Shown here in pieces: positions 32,989 through 40,610 of a stretch of DNA of 64,000 nucleotides. Source of the stretch: Oscillospiraceae bacterium (lineage in GTDB: Bacteria; Bacillota; Clostridia; Oscillospirales; Oscillospiraceae); assembly GCA_910574635.1 (NCBI GenBank), contig CAJTCG010000002.1, positions 124,001 through 188,000 on the forward strand. The letters are read 5' to 3'. Each line of letters begins with the position of its first letter. Position 1 is the stretch's first letter. The position numbers were made by a program, and so were the translations under genes. The notes under the pieces are model-generated. The model was given only the letters and a program-made list of their open reading frames with translations. It made no database searches and was not told the origin of the DNA.

Positions 32989-34668
32989 TTACGTATTTTT
33001 CGTCAGTAATGCGGAATTTTTCCCATACGGCGTGACTTTCAAGCCCAGGGCCTCGTAGTCTTCCTGGGACCTTGCCCAGAACTCATGCCGGGCAATGGAA
33101 TCATCCTTGAGGCGCAGCGTATGCGATACCGCCATCCCCATAGGACGGGGGACCAGAACCGCAGCCTCCTCGCTTGTAACCTTCTCCTGGGGCGCCCGAA
33201 GGAATGTGTTCGCAACGAACCTGTCGGCGGCATCCACCAGCATCCACAGCTCCTCAAAACTGAGGTAGTTGATGCTGTTCTTGGCCACAATAAGGTCGTA
33301 ATGCTTCTTGATGGCCTCGGCAAAGGTCAAGTTAATGGCGTTTCCCGCCTCGACGAACGGGTCGTACGCATACTTGGTGCATGCAGTCCCGTTGCAGCCA
33401 ATTTCGAGGGTTTCGCCGTCGTTGTACTTTTCGATGATTTCCTGCATATCCTTCGAGATTCCAAAGTACCTCTCAGGAAAATCCTCATAATACCGGGTCC
33501 AATCGACCTTGCGGATGGGCTTGATAGCGATATCGCCATGCCCAAGCAGCTTCACGCGCTTGACACCTGTCCCGAAGGCTTTCGTGACGGCATGCGCCTC
33601 TTCAAGCGTGCCGGGGAACAGGTAATCCGCCATGGCAAACGCCGGCTTATTTTTGTCGAAAAGCGGGTCATCATCGTGGCGGTGGACCACAAAGGTGTCC
33701 TCCGGGGCCTGTGCCAGAACACCTGCCAAAGTCGGAGCATTCAACGTTGCCTTGCCCGTGGCGTAGACGATGCCTTTCTCATAGTCCACGCCGCACACGA
33801 TAACGGGCTCACCCTTATGGCCGCGGCTGGTAGTGGCAAACACATTCATAGGAGTGTCAAACATACTCGGGCCGCCCTTCACGGGAACCGCCACGGTACC
33901 AAACCCATTGGAGAAAGTTTTTTCAAACATTTTTACTGTGGCAATGGCCTCGTCAACGGCGCCCTTGGACTGTGCTGTCCCCGCCAGGGACACAATCTCA
34001 GTCCGGAAATACCGATTGTCAATGGCCCGGCAGATGAGGCCCAGATGCTCATCGAAAGAGCAGGGGAGGGCCGTATTGTCGGGCATCACAGCGATTTTCT
34101 TTGTCTTGGCAGTGGCCGGAGTGTTGGCAAAAATGATATTCGCCTTCGCGTCCGCCAGCGTATGGCGGGCAATGTCCACCAATTCCTCATCTGAAGCCGC
34201 ATCGAACAGCTTATAGCCGATGAGGCACGCCCGGGGATTCTTCTGTTTGATGACGTCAATTGCCCGGGGCGCAATCTCGAACTGGATGGGGAAGCTCTCG
34301 CCAACCGCGTACTTATGAGAAGGAAATTTCCCCTTGTACGGCTCGCTGGGGGTCAGGTTGGCCACCGCCGCCGCCATGATGAAGGCATCGTATTCGGCAG
34401 CATGGTTTGCATACCAGTTGTAGTAGCCGAAGACGTCCTCGACATCGACAACGTGGACGTTGTCCTGGTTCCAGGGAGACTTGAGGGGCCAGGACTTTCC
34501 GGGAAACGACGTATGCTTCCAACGCACGATGGTGACATCGTACTTTCCTTGGTTGATGAGGTGCTCCGCCGTCCTGAAAGCCAGGCCACCCTTAAAGCGG
34601 TTGGTGATGAACTTCACAGAATCCAGGCGGGCCGGGATGGGGCCGCAGGAAATAACAACCTTTTTCAC
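32989..34668 (-). CDS. Three-part fusion: CoaB-like, class II aldolase-like and methyltransferase-like
   Basis: 559 residues from GTG with AAAAGGAGG upstream. Residues 1-200 resemble phosphopantothenoylcysteine synthetase (CoaB): VVISCGPIPARLDSVKFITNRFKGGLA, then YDAFIMAAAVANLTPSEPYKGKFPS and RAIDVIKQKNPRACLIGYKLFD. Residues 235-400 look like a class II aldolase/AraD-type domain (GTVAVPVKGGPSMFDTPMNVFATTSRG, VVHRHDDDPLF). Residues 405-520 include a methyltransferase-like GETLEIGCNGTACTKYAYDPF (about 418-438). CoaB is normally fused to CoaD-like or CoaC flavoproteins, not these. A nucleotide- or CoA-related ligation pathway is possible; the actual reaction is unknown. Last gene of the operon from 36979. 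Confidence 0.65.
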   Translation of the reverse strand: MKKVVISCGPIPARLDSVKFITNRFKGGLAFRTAEHLINQGKYDVTIVRWKHTSFPGKSWPLKSPWNQDNVHVVDVEDVFGYYNWYANHAAEYDAFIMAAAVANLTPSEPYKGKFPSHKYAVGESFPIQFEIAPRAIDVIKQKNPRACLIGYKLFDAASDEELVDIARHTLADAKANIIFANTPATAKTKKIAVMPDNTALPCSFDEHLGLICRAIDNRYFRTEIVSLAGTAQSKGAVDEAIATVKMFEKTFSNGFGTVAVPVKGGPSMFDTPMNVFATTSRGHKGEPVIVCGVDYEKGIVYATGKATLNAPTLAGVLAQAPEDTFVVHRHDDDPLFDKNKPAFAMADYLFPGTLEEAHAVTKAFGTGVKRVKLLGHGDIAIKPIRKVDWTRYYEDFPERYFGISKDMQEIIEKYNDGETLEIGCNGTACTKYAYDPFVEAGNAINLTFAEAIKKHYDLIVAKNSINYLSFEELWMLVDAADRFVANTFLRAPQEKVTSEEAAVLVPRPMGMAVSHTLRLKDDSIARHEFWARSQEDYEALGLKVTPYGKNSALLTKNT

Positions 34669-34698
34669 GATTTCTCCTCCTTTTGAATGATAATCAGC

Positions 34699-35394
34699 TT
34701 ACATATTGTACTTTTGGGCCACATTCTCGCAGATGGACTCAACCTGTTCGCGGGAAAGCTCCCCGTTGCGCTTGATACACGCGGAAAAATCCTTCAGACA
34801 GGCTTCCTTGCTGTACGTCACATCCCCATTGGAGTTGACAATGTACTCATACAGCTCCCCATCGCTGGCAAAGTGCCGCAGGGACACATGGCCATCCCTC
34901 TGAATAAACACAGGATTCTTTGCCATGGAAAACTCCGTAAAATCGGAGAAGGGTTCAAACTCGGGAGCCGTAAGCATATTTCCGTAGTGGGGAAGATGCG
35001 CTCTGATTGTTCTGCCATCGCAATAGAGAATGAAGGCGAACGGCTGCCCGCAGTCCTCATAGGCGGAGCAGAAGAGGTAGGGAACTCCATTTTCCGCAAC
35101 CCCCAGCTCCTCAAAGCTGACTTCGAGTCCAAGGCCGACAATGCTGCCAAGGTCGCTGCCAGCGTCTCCGAGAAGGTCATAGCTAAGGATGTCAGGCGCC
35201 TCGTTGAAACGCTTGCCGAGAAGCTTCACCTGGGTCAGCGATGCCAGGTACTGTCCATTGTCCAGCTCTTTCAGGTACTTGGGAGCCGGCGGCAAACCGA
35301 CATCAAGGATATCACCCAGCTGTTGCACGGTACCTGCGGGGGCACTGCTTTCTCCTATCCGGATAAATTTCGGGTTCATGTTGAAATACTCCAT
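34699..35394 (-). CDS. Unknown protein, tandem paralogue A
   Basis: 231 residues from the ATG at 35394 (GAGGAGGAACG upstream). Starts MEYFNMNPKFIRIGESSAPAGTVQQL, has a central VSFEELGVAENGVPYLFCSAYEDCGQPFAFILYCDGRTIRAHLPHYGNML stretch and an Asp/Glu-rich helical end with YSKEACLKDFSA. It is clearly paralogous to the next gene upstream, sharing both ends almost word for word. No known domain is recognised. Its frame is intact and serves as the reference for the damage in copy B. Confidence 0.75.
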   Translation of the reverse strand: MEYFNMNPKFIRIGESSAPAGTVQQLGDILDVGLPPAPKYLKELDNGQYLASLTQVKLLGKRFNEAPDILSYDLLGDAGSDLGSIVGLGLEVSFEELGVAENGVPYLFCSAYEDCGQPFAFILYCDGRTIRAHLPHYGNMLTAPEFEPFSDFTEFSMAKNPVFIQRDGHVSLRHFASDGELYEYIVNSNGDVTYSKEACLKDFSACIKRNGELSREQVESICENVAQKYNM

Positions 35395-35408
35395 AAAATC
35401 GTTCCTCC

Positions 35409-36101
35409 TCACCTGTATTCTTCAACATATTTCTTGTAGGTCTTGGCCACATTCTTGCGGGCCGCGGCAACCTGTTCATCGGACAATTCTCCACTGGGTT
35501 CCACCCGTGCGGAGAAATCCTTCAAACAGGCCTCCTTGCTGTAAGTTACTGCTCCATAAGAGCTCGCAATATACTCGCACAGCTCCTCGTTGCTGCTGAA
35601 ACGGCGCTCTTCCACAGGGCAGCCGTCCTTCTGGATGAACACGGGCTTCTTCGCCATGGATAGTACAGAAGGGTTCAAACCCGGGAACCGTAAGCATGTT
35701 CCCATGATGGGGAAGGTAGGCCCTGATTGTCTCTCCATCACAGTAGAGAAAAAAACAAAGGGGGCTCCTCCCTCCACAGAGGAAGAACACCGGAGATAGG
35801 GGACCCCATTCTCCGCAATTCCCAATTCCTCAAAATTGACTTCGAGGCACCAGCCAACGAAACGATGAAGGTCGGCGCTGACCTTTCCAAGGCCAAAGTT
35901 GTCGATGATGTCCGCCGCCTCGCCAAATCTCATATCGAGAAGCACCACAGAAGTCATAGACTCCAAATGCGGCCCTTTCTTGTGGTCACGAATCGGCGGC
36001 AAGCCGGCATCCAGAACATCAGCGAGTTGCTGAATAGTCCCCACAGGGGCTTTGCGACCCCCATGACGGATGAACTTGGGATTCATATTGAAATATTCCA
36101 T
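35409..36101 (-). CDS. Unknown protein, tandem paralogue B with an internal shifted segment
   Basis: 230 residues from ATG with GAAGGAG upstream. Residues 1-120 and 155-230 align well with paralogue A. Between them the reading is out of register: this frame gives FFSTVMERQSGPTFPIMGTCL, whereas the +1 frame gives FFLYCDGETIRAYLPHHGNML, which matches A. One base appears lost in a run of seven T (about 35752), and an 11-nt shortening near 35660 restores the frame. The gene stays open with about 30 scrambled residues, so the product may be impaired. Confidence 0.7.
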   Translation of the reverse strand: MEYFNMNPKFIRHGGRKAPVGTIQQLADVLDAGLPPIRDHKKGPHLESMTSVVLLDMRFGEAADIIDNFGLGKVSADLHRFVGWCLEVNFEELGIAENGVPYLRCSSSVEGGAPFVFFSTVMERQSGPTFPIMGTCLRFPGLNPSVLSMAKKPVFIQKDGCPVEERRFSSNEELCEYIASSYGAVTYSKEACLKDFSARVEPSGELSDEQVAAARKNVAKTYKKYVEEYR

Positions 36102-36113
36102 GAAAACTCCTTC

Positions 36114-36434
36114 TTACTTCTTTTTCGCCTTTGCGAAGGTAAACATCAACGGGTTCGCGCTCACCGGCGAGTGGAAAATGCAAAGGGTTCTGTCTTCCAC
36201 CCGATAGGCAAACAAGTCGTACTCCCGGAGCCCGCCGGCACAGCGGACAACCCGCAGGTTGCGGACCCGGTATTCTTTCCCATCAGAGGCAATGAATCGC
36301 GTGCCGGACTTCATGGCGGCAATGTGGATGCCGTCCTTGAGTTTCTCCGCATCCGGCTTATAGCCGACGGGATGCTCATAGTGTTCCGTGGGAATAGGCA
36401 AACGAAGTCGGTACAAATTGGGGTTAAAAGACAT
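36114..36434 (-). CDS. 106-residue basic protein of unknown function
   Basis: ATG with GAAAGGAGAG upstream. Beta-rich with several Arg: YRLRLPIPTEHYEHPVGY, GTRFIASDGKEYRVRNLRVVRCAGG, DRTLCIFHSPVSANPLMF, ending KAKKK. Could be a small OB- or SH3-like barrel, but no family is recognised. Third-last gene region of the 36979 operon, 12 nt before paralogue B. Confidence 0.68.
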   Translation of the reverse strand: MSFNPNLYRLRLPIPTEHYEHPVGYKPDAEKLKDGIHIAAMKSGTRFIASDGKEYRVRNLRVVRCAGGLREYDLFAYRVEDRTLCIFHSPVSANPLMFTFAKAKKK

Positions 36435-36457
36435 CAGAATCTCTCCTTTCTTGAATT

Positions 36458-36979
36458 TCAGGCAGTTGCAAACATGCTAATTTGGTCCTCGCACTCCACC
36501 CGGGGCCCTTTGATAAACAGGCAGAGCCGCGGGATGCTGTCATCCAGCAGGGCCACGCCGTCCTTGCCCTCGCTCATAGACTCAGCGGAGTTGGCGAGGA
36601 AGATGGTATAGCCGTTGATGGAAGCAGAGGGAATTGAGGTAATAATCCCGCCAACAGGGCAGGACTTGACCTTTGCAGTTTTGTCGTCACTCCAGTAGAT
36701 GAATCCGTCGAAGGCTTCGGGAACCAGAAGAGTGCCATGAAGGTCATCCTCGTCAACGCGGGCCTGGAAGCAGTCCACCTCCATAGCGGAGTGACCGCAC
36801 TTGGTACATTTCCACCGGCGGCCGTCATCCAAATCGACATCCACTTCTTCGTCCCGGACCTGGATGCACTCTCCAAAGGCGTCGACCTCCCATTCCTGCC
36901 GGACATCTGCCTCCGCAATGAAAGTGGCGTCGCAGTGATTGGGGCACACGCAAATAGTGCAAATCGTTGTTTTCTCCAT
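36458..36979 (-). CDS. Cys-rich zinc-binding protein, first gene of the operon
   Basis: 173 residues from ATG with GAGGAGG upstream. Residues 6-90 contain CTICVCPNHC and, after an acidic stretch, WKCTKCGHSAMEVDC: a likely two-part zinc ribbon. The second half is beta-rich (LLVPEAFDGFIYWSDDKTAKVKSCPVGGIITSI). Function unknown. It leads a five-gene leftward operon ending at 32989. Confidence 0.7.
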   Translation of the reverse strand: MEKTTICTICVCPNHCDATFIAEADVRQEWEVDAFGECIQVRDEEVDVDLDDGRRWKCTKCGHSAMEVDCFQARVDEDDLHGTLLVPEAFDGFIYWSDDKTAKVKSCPVGGIITSIPSASINGYTIFLANSAESMSEGKDGVALLDDSIPRLCLFIKGPRVECEDQISMFATA

Positions 36980-37011
36980 ATGTAAGTAAACCTCCTCATA
37001 GAATTTGGAGA

Positions 37012-37040
37012 ATGGTATGCAAAGCAGGGGAAAACGATAC
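37012..37040 (-). promoter_or_regulatory. Two-box promoter of the five-gene operon
   Basis: Minus strand GTAT, 16 nt, GCATACCAT; 32 nt before the ATG. Confidence 0.6.
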
Positions 37041-37057
37041 CGGCCCTGCCCCTGGTA

Positions 37058-37115
37058 GTATCGAGCCTAAAGTGTCTTCACCCACCAAGCCCAAACCACC
37101 TTTCTTTTGCCAAAC
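37058..37115 (-). repeat. Two-block intergenic repeat, copy 5
   Basis: Read leftward TTTGGCAAAAGAAAGG ... TAGGCTCGATAC, ending 17 nt before the leftward promoter at 37012-37040. Confidence 0.6.
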
Positions 37116-37124
37116 TCATGTTGG

Positions 37125-37179
37125 TTGACAAAACAAGAATGTCGGCCTTGGTCTTTTTTGCTTTCATGAGGCCCGATAC
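37125..37179 (+). repeat. Two-block intergenic repeat, copy 6
   Basis: TTGACAAAACAAGAAT ... TGAGGCCCGATAC, ending 7 nt before the rightward promoter. Copies 5 and 6 point away from each other, one per divergent promoter. Confidence 0.65.
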
Positions 37180-37186
37180 TGTGCCG

Positions 37187-37215
37187 GAATCACCCGGCGT
37201 CCGTTTGCATATTAT
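37187..37215 (+). promoter_or_regulatory. Two-box promoter
   Basis: GAAT, 16 nt, GCATATTAT; 41 nt before the ATG at 37257. Confidence 0.65.
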
Positions 37216-37256
37216 CTGCAAATGCCTTACAGGCAAAATCAAAGAAAGGGGATTTT

Positions 37257-38381
37257 ATGAGCAATTACTTCGAAATGCGCTTCCTCCAGGTCAATTCCTG
37301 GGAGGAGATGTTTAAGACATGCACCAAATTCGCAAATGCTCTCGCCAGCAGGAACATATCCAGGAAGTACCTCCAGACGATTCTCTCCCATATGGAGCAG
37401 GTGCCTAATGACCCCCGGGATAGGGAGCACCTCATCCAGGCGTACTTCCAGGTCCGCTTCGTGTACTGGCCACAACTTAACCTCCTGGGGCTGCCCACGA
37501 AGGAATGGCCGGAGGAGCTCTTTGGCGATTTCGCTTTCACCGCGCCCATCCAGTTCCAGGACAACACCGACCAGGATTATCCAGAGAAAACCTGGAAAGG
37601 AATTCTCGCTTTTGAAGCACTCCAGGATACCGTCTGGAGTCTGCCCGATAACACCATCATGAAACAGTTTGACTGGGATGGCCCCTATGGGCTTGAAGAC
37701 CTTGCCTATGTTCGCAGGAGCCTCGTCTACAAGACAATCTTCGGTGTCCTACAGCTAAATGACTGGCTGGAGGGAAACTCGGGACAGTTCGACAGGTTTG
37801 TCTTCTCCGGCATCACCACAACCGAGCAGCTTCATCGTCTGGCCACTATCTTCCGAGTTATGGCCATGGACCGGGAGAAAACTTCTCCCCATATCCGCCG
37901 GACCATCTGGGAGTCTACCTATTCCGAGGCGCTCAACCTGCGAGAGGATTCCCTCAAGTTCCTGCTTTCGGAGGTAGAAGAGGCAAGGAAAACAAGCAGC
38001 ATCCGACCCGGGAGCTATCTCTCTGATTTGGTTGTCAACTACAAGGCAGACCATCAGTGTCTCTCCACGGATTTGGCTCTCAAAGAAGTAGAAGCGGGCA
38101 TCAAAACCGTACTGGCTGAGAGATGTCTTGAAGCCTATGACACCGATGAGGATGCCAGAAAAAATGGCTGGCTCTACCTTTGCAAGGACAAAAAAGACGT
38201 CAAAATCATCCGCGGACTGCGGCAGGAAGGCGATGCCTGGGAATTCGCCGTTATCGTGGCAGATTGGGGGGACCCCCTCATTTTGGGAACCTTCGCCGAT
38301 GCAGACTCTGCCAGGGCTTTCATCAAGGACAACGGCTACAACTGCGTGGCGGATGAGTCTTTGGAGGCGCTTGATGATTAA
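37257..38381 (+). CDS. Protein of unknown function
   Basis: 374 residues from ATG with GAAAGGGG upstream. Mostly helical (CTKFANALASRNISRKYLQTILSHMEQV; DREHLIQAYFQVRFVYWPQLNLLGL), with a beta-rich last 80 residues (KNGWLYLCKDKKDVKIIRGLRQEGDAWEFAVIVADWGDPLI). No motif is recognised. The stop overlaps the next start by 8 nt, so the two products are probably made in similar amounts. Confidence 0.72.
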   Translation: MSNYFEMRFLQVNSWEEMFKTCTKFANALASRNISRKYLQTILSHMEQVPNDPRDREHLIQAYFQVRFVYWPQLNLLGLPTKEWPEELFGDFAFTAPIQFQDNTDQDYPEKTWKGILAFEALQDTVWSLPDNTIMKQFDWDGPYGLEDLAYVRRSLVYKTIFGVLQLNDWLEGNSGQFDRFVFSGITTTEQLHRLATIFRVMAMDREKTSPHIRRTIWESTYSEALNLREDSLKFLLSEVEEARKTSSIRPGSYLSDLVVNYKADHQCLSTDLALKEVEAGIKTVLAERCLEAYDTDEDARKNGWLYLCKDKKDVKIIRGLRQEGDAWEFAVIVADWGDPLILGTFADADSARAFIKDNGYNCVADESLEALDD

Positions 38382-38733
38382 CAGAAATTTTCATCAGGTT
38401 GCGGAGTCCCAATCCCGGGAAATCATCCCCAACAGCTACGTCCAGAGTTGCTTTGAGTGCTGCTTCGAGAAGGGCCCCGATGGTGGGCCCAACATCCTGG
38501 GGATGCTCCAAAAGCAGATGTGTGCGGTCGTTATTGACAACGTGCATGGCCACCGCGCGTTCCTGGACTGTAGCAAATGCCCCGTACATTTGGCGACGTT
38601 TCGTCGGACAGCCAAAACCGTCGATGGGCGCACGCTTTATTGGAAAGGGACGGACCAGGCTCTGACGGAGAATGATTTGATAAAACTGGAGGAAGACGGC
38701 GATGACATCGCTTTCTTCTGCGATATTCGCTAA
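38374..38733 (+). CDS. Small Cys-containing protein
   Basis: 119 residues from an ATG inside the end of the preceding gene, with TTTGGAGGCG upstream. Contains FECCFEKG and FLDCSKCP, which together could bind one zinc, and ends with an acidic IKLEEDGDDIAFFCDIR. No family is recognised. Translationally coupled on both sides. Confidence 0.65.
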   Translation: MINRNFHQVAESQSREIIPNSYVQSCFECCFEKGPDGGPNILGMLQKQMCAVVIDNVHGHRAFLDCSKCPVHLATFRRTAKTVDGRTLYWKGTDQALTENDLIKLEEDGDDIAFFCDIR

Positions 38734-38746
38734 GGAGGAATATATA

Positions 38747-39559
38747 ATGCATAGATACCTCGAAATCAGCGACTTCGTTCCCCATGTATTCATCCGGTGC
38801 CTAGGAAGCATCCGGGAGGGGCAACGCACCCCCACATGCCCTCTTGTCACCATGGATGCCCTTGCTGCTTACGGCGAGGCCGTAGCCCAAGACATGGAAA
38901 ACACTATTCTGGACTTTTCCCGGGAAGCAACTGCTGACTTCTTTGGGAGGAACGATGACGTCTTTTCCGTAGAGGGCGACTACGTCACGCTTAAAGACGG
39001 CGTCACAAAGGAGACGCTCCGTGAGCGATTCAATGGCGGCCTTACGGTGGACTTGGCTAAGGCTCTGCTAGCCGCCGACGGCATGACACAGAGTTGGCAC
39101 AATACCTCGACAGGCCCCCGTGCGGCAGCTCCGAAGCCGGAGTATAAGGTGTACCAGTTCTACCTGCCTATCGGCGACTGGTCGGATGACGGTCACGGGC
39201 GGTGCCAGCAGTTCCTTGTCAATTCCAACGCGCCTGTGGAGAGGGTACGTGAGGCCCATTTCCGCATCAAAGAGACCACTGGTATTGATATTGAGTCCAT
39301 CTGCGGCGGGTGCGAGGAGAATACCATCAGCCCGGATGTTTCGGAGAAAATCGCAGCTCTTGGCATTCCCTTCGAGCCCGGCGAGGATGGGCAGGTATTC
39401 TCCGAAGACATGGCCCATCTTTGGGTGGCGCTCCTGCAGTTGGCAGACCCAGAACTCAAGCTGCAAATCCAAAGAGAAACCTATATCCCCATGCTGACCT
39501 TCCCCGGCTACGATGAAAAGGGGCGGCATATTGGCGATGTTGGCTATGGCGTATTCTAA
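38747..39559 (+). CDS. Protein of unknown function
   Basis: 270 residues from the ATG at 38747 with AAGGAGGAA upstream. Mixed alpha/beta: LAAYGEAVAQDMENTILDFSREATADFF, YQFYLPIGDWSDDGHGRCQQFLVNSN and a CGGCEENT group. Third gene of the 37257 operon, closed by a strong terminator. No motif is recognised. Confidence 0.7.
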   Translation: MHRYLEISDFVPHVFIRCLGSIREGQRTPTCPLVTMDALAAYGEAVAQDMENTILDFSREATADFFGRNDDVFSVEGDYVTLKDGVTKETLRERFNGGLTVDLAKALLAADGMTQSWHNTSTGPRAAAPKPEYKVYQFYLPIGDWSDDGHGRCQQFLVNSNAPVERVREAHFRIKETTGIDIESICGGCEENTISPDVSEKIAALGIPFEPGEDGQVFSEDMAHLWVALLQLADPELKLQIQRETYIPMLTFPGYDEKGRHIGDVGYGVF

Positions 39560-39568
39560 GCAAAAGCA

Positions 39569-39594
39569 AGAGACCCGTCGCTTGACGGGTCTCT
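39569..39594. terminator. Bidirectional terminator
   Basis: AGAGACCCGTC/GACGGGTCTCT, 11-bp stem, T-run on the plus strand; between convergent genes. Confidence 0.8.
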
Positions 39595-39599
39595 TTTCT

Positions 39600-40007
39600 T
39601 TATCTCCAAACTTCTCCTGTTTTCACATTTTCCCCATTTGAATGCAGCCGCATTTCCCAATCGGAATCGCTTGCAAGGGGGCCTGGGTTATACGTGCTTA
39701 TCTCTTCGCACGTTTCCCGCAACGTCTGCCTCGCCTCCTGGCTGCTTTCGCGCCAAGAGGCATCCGTGGCAGGCCTCTCTTCTGCTGGCTCTGCAAAGCA
39801 TCTGCCGATTGTCTGTTCCTTTGTCCACCGGTAAACGAAAACCATTGCGGCAACCCATAAAAGAGTCACACAATCATCCACTACCCGGGGCTGGACCTCG
39901 CCGTAGAAGAACATCTCCAGCAGTTGCCAAGCCACACCAATGGAAAAGATGATTGCCAACAGCAGACTGGCAAAACGGATGTTTGTTTCGGTGGAAGTTT
40001 TTCGCAT
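39600..40007 (-). CDS. Two-helix membrane protein with a cytoplasmic tail
   Basis: 135 residues from the ATG at 40007. Two membrane segments (about 10-34 and 45-62) are followed by a polar, Glu-rich helical tail (SSQEARQTLRETCEEI). Its start shares an A with the stop of the upstream small gene (TGATG), so translation is coupled. Function unknown. Confidence 0.65.
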   Translation of the reverse strand: MRKTSTETNIRFASLLLAIIFSIGVAWQLLEMFFYGEVQPRVVDDCVTLLWVAAMVFVYRWTKEQTIGRCFAEPAEERPATDASWRESSQEARQTLRETCEEISTYNPGPLASDSDWEMRLHSNGENVKTGEVWR

Positions 40008-40153
40008 CAATCTTTCCCATCCTCCTTCGGTTTCTTATCAGGAGCCTTGCCCCAGGCCGCTGCCAACATCTCCAGAGAATTGGCGATTCTGGTCAGTTGG
40101 ATTGAAATGTTTTCCACGGTGTTCTGCCCTCTGGCGGTATCGAAATAGTTCAT
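40007..40153 (-). CDS. 48-residue small protein
   Basis: The ATG at 40153 (or 40159) follows GAGGAGG. The product contains a helix (TVENISIQLTRIANSLEMLAAAW) and a Lys/Asp-rich end (APDKKPKEDGKD). Strong ribosome site, a two-box promoter 31 nt upstream and a TGATG overlap with the next gene all support it. No function known. Confidence 0.62.
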   Translation of the reverse strand: MNYFDTARGQNTVENISIQLTRIANSLEMLAAAWGKAPDKKPKEDGKD

Positions 40154-40184
40154 TTTCATTTTCCTCCTCGGTCAAATTTGCCGG

Positions 40185-40213
40185 ATTATATGCCATCCTG
40201 CGAAAAGCAATTT
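40185..40213 (-). promoter_or_regulatory. Two-box promoter
   Basis: Minus strand AAAT, 16 nt, GCATATAAT. Confidence 0.6.
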
Positions 40214-40218
40214 CTAGG

Positions 40219-40263
40219 TTGACAAAAGAGTGTTCGTTGGTAAAGCGCAAACGGCCCGATACT
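40219..40263 (+). repeat. Two-block intergenic repeat, copy 7 (shorter spacer)
   Basis: TTGACAAAAGAG ... CGGCCCGATAC, ending 19 nt before the promoter at 40283. Confidence 0.55.
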
Positions 40264-40282
40264 GGCAGCGGAGGGCCTCTCG

Positions 40283-40311
40283 GAATGATTCCTCAACTAT
40301 TTGCATAGAAT
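40283..40311 (+). promoter_or_regulatory. Two-box promoter
   Basis: GAAT, 16 nt, GCATAGAAT; 48 nt before the ATG at 40360. Confidence 0.65.
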
Positions 40312-40359
40312 CCGCTAACCAAAAGAACATGGAGAATACATATTGCAAGGAGGATTTGT

Positions 40360-40506
40360 ATGACTGACCGAGAAAAGGTTATTTTTCTCTATGGTTTTCT
40401 TTATTGCCAAGCCATGGAGATGCACCAGGAAGGCCTCTTCACCGACCTTTCCCGAAGTGAACTCTGCCGCCTTTTGGCATCGGAAGTTATCAAGGGCATG
40501 GGGTAG
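40360..40506 (+). CDS. 48-residue helical small protein
   Basis: ATG with AAGGAGGA upstream. Product MTDREKVIFLYGFLYCQAME... ending LASEVIKGMG, probably two helices. It lies in front of nrdD by about 100 nt with no terminator, so it may be part of the same transcript. A second weak promoter-like GCATATCAT at 40543 lies between. Function unknown. Confidence 0.6.
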   Translation: MTDREKVIFLYGFLYCQAMEMHQEGLFTDLSRSELCRLLASEVIKGMG

Positions 40507-40610
40507 TTTAACCCGCACGCGCAAAATAGAATCTCGAAATACGCATATCATACTCAGTGCTGAACCCGGCGCCCCGCTGATTCAGCAAATCTCAAAAAGG
40601 AGGAATTTCT

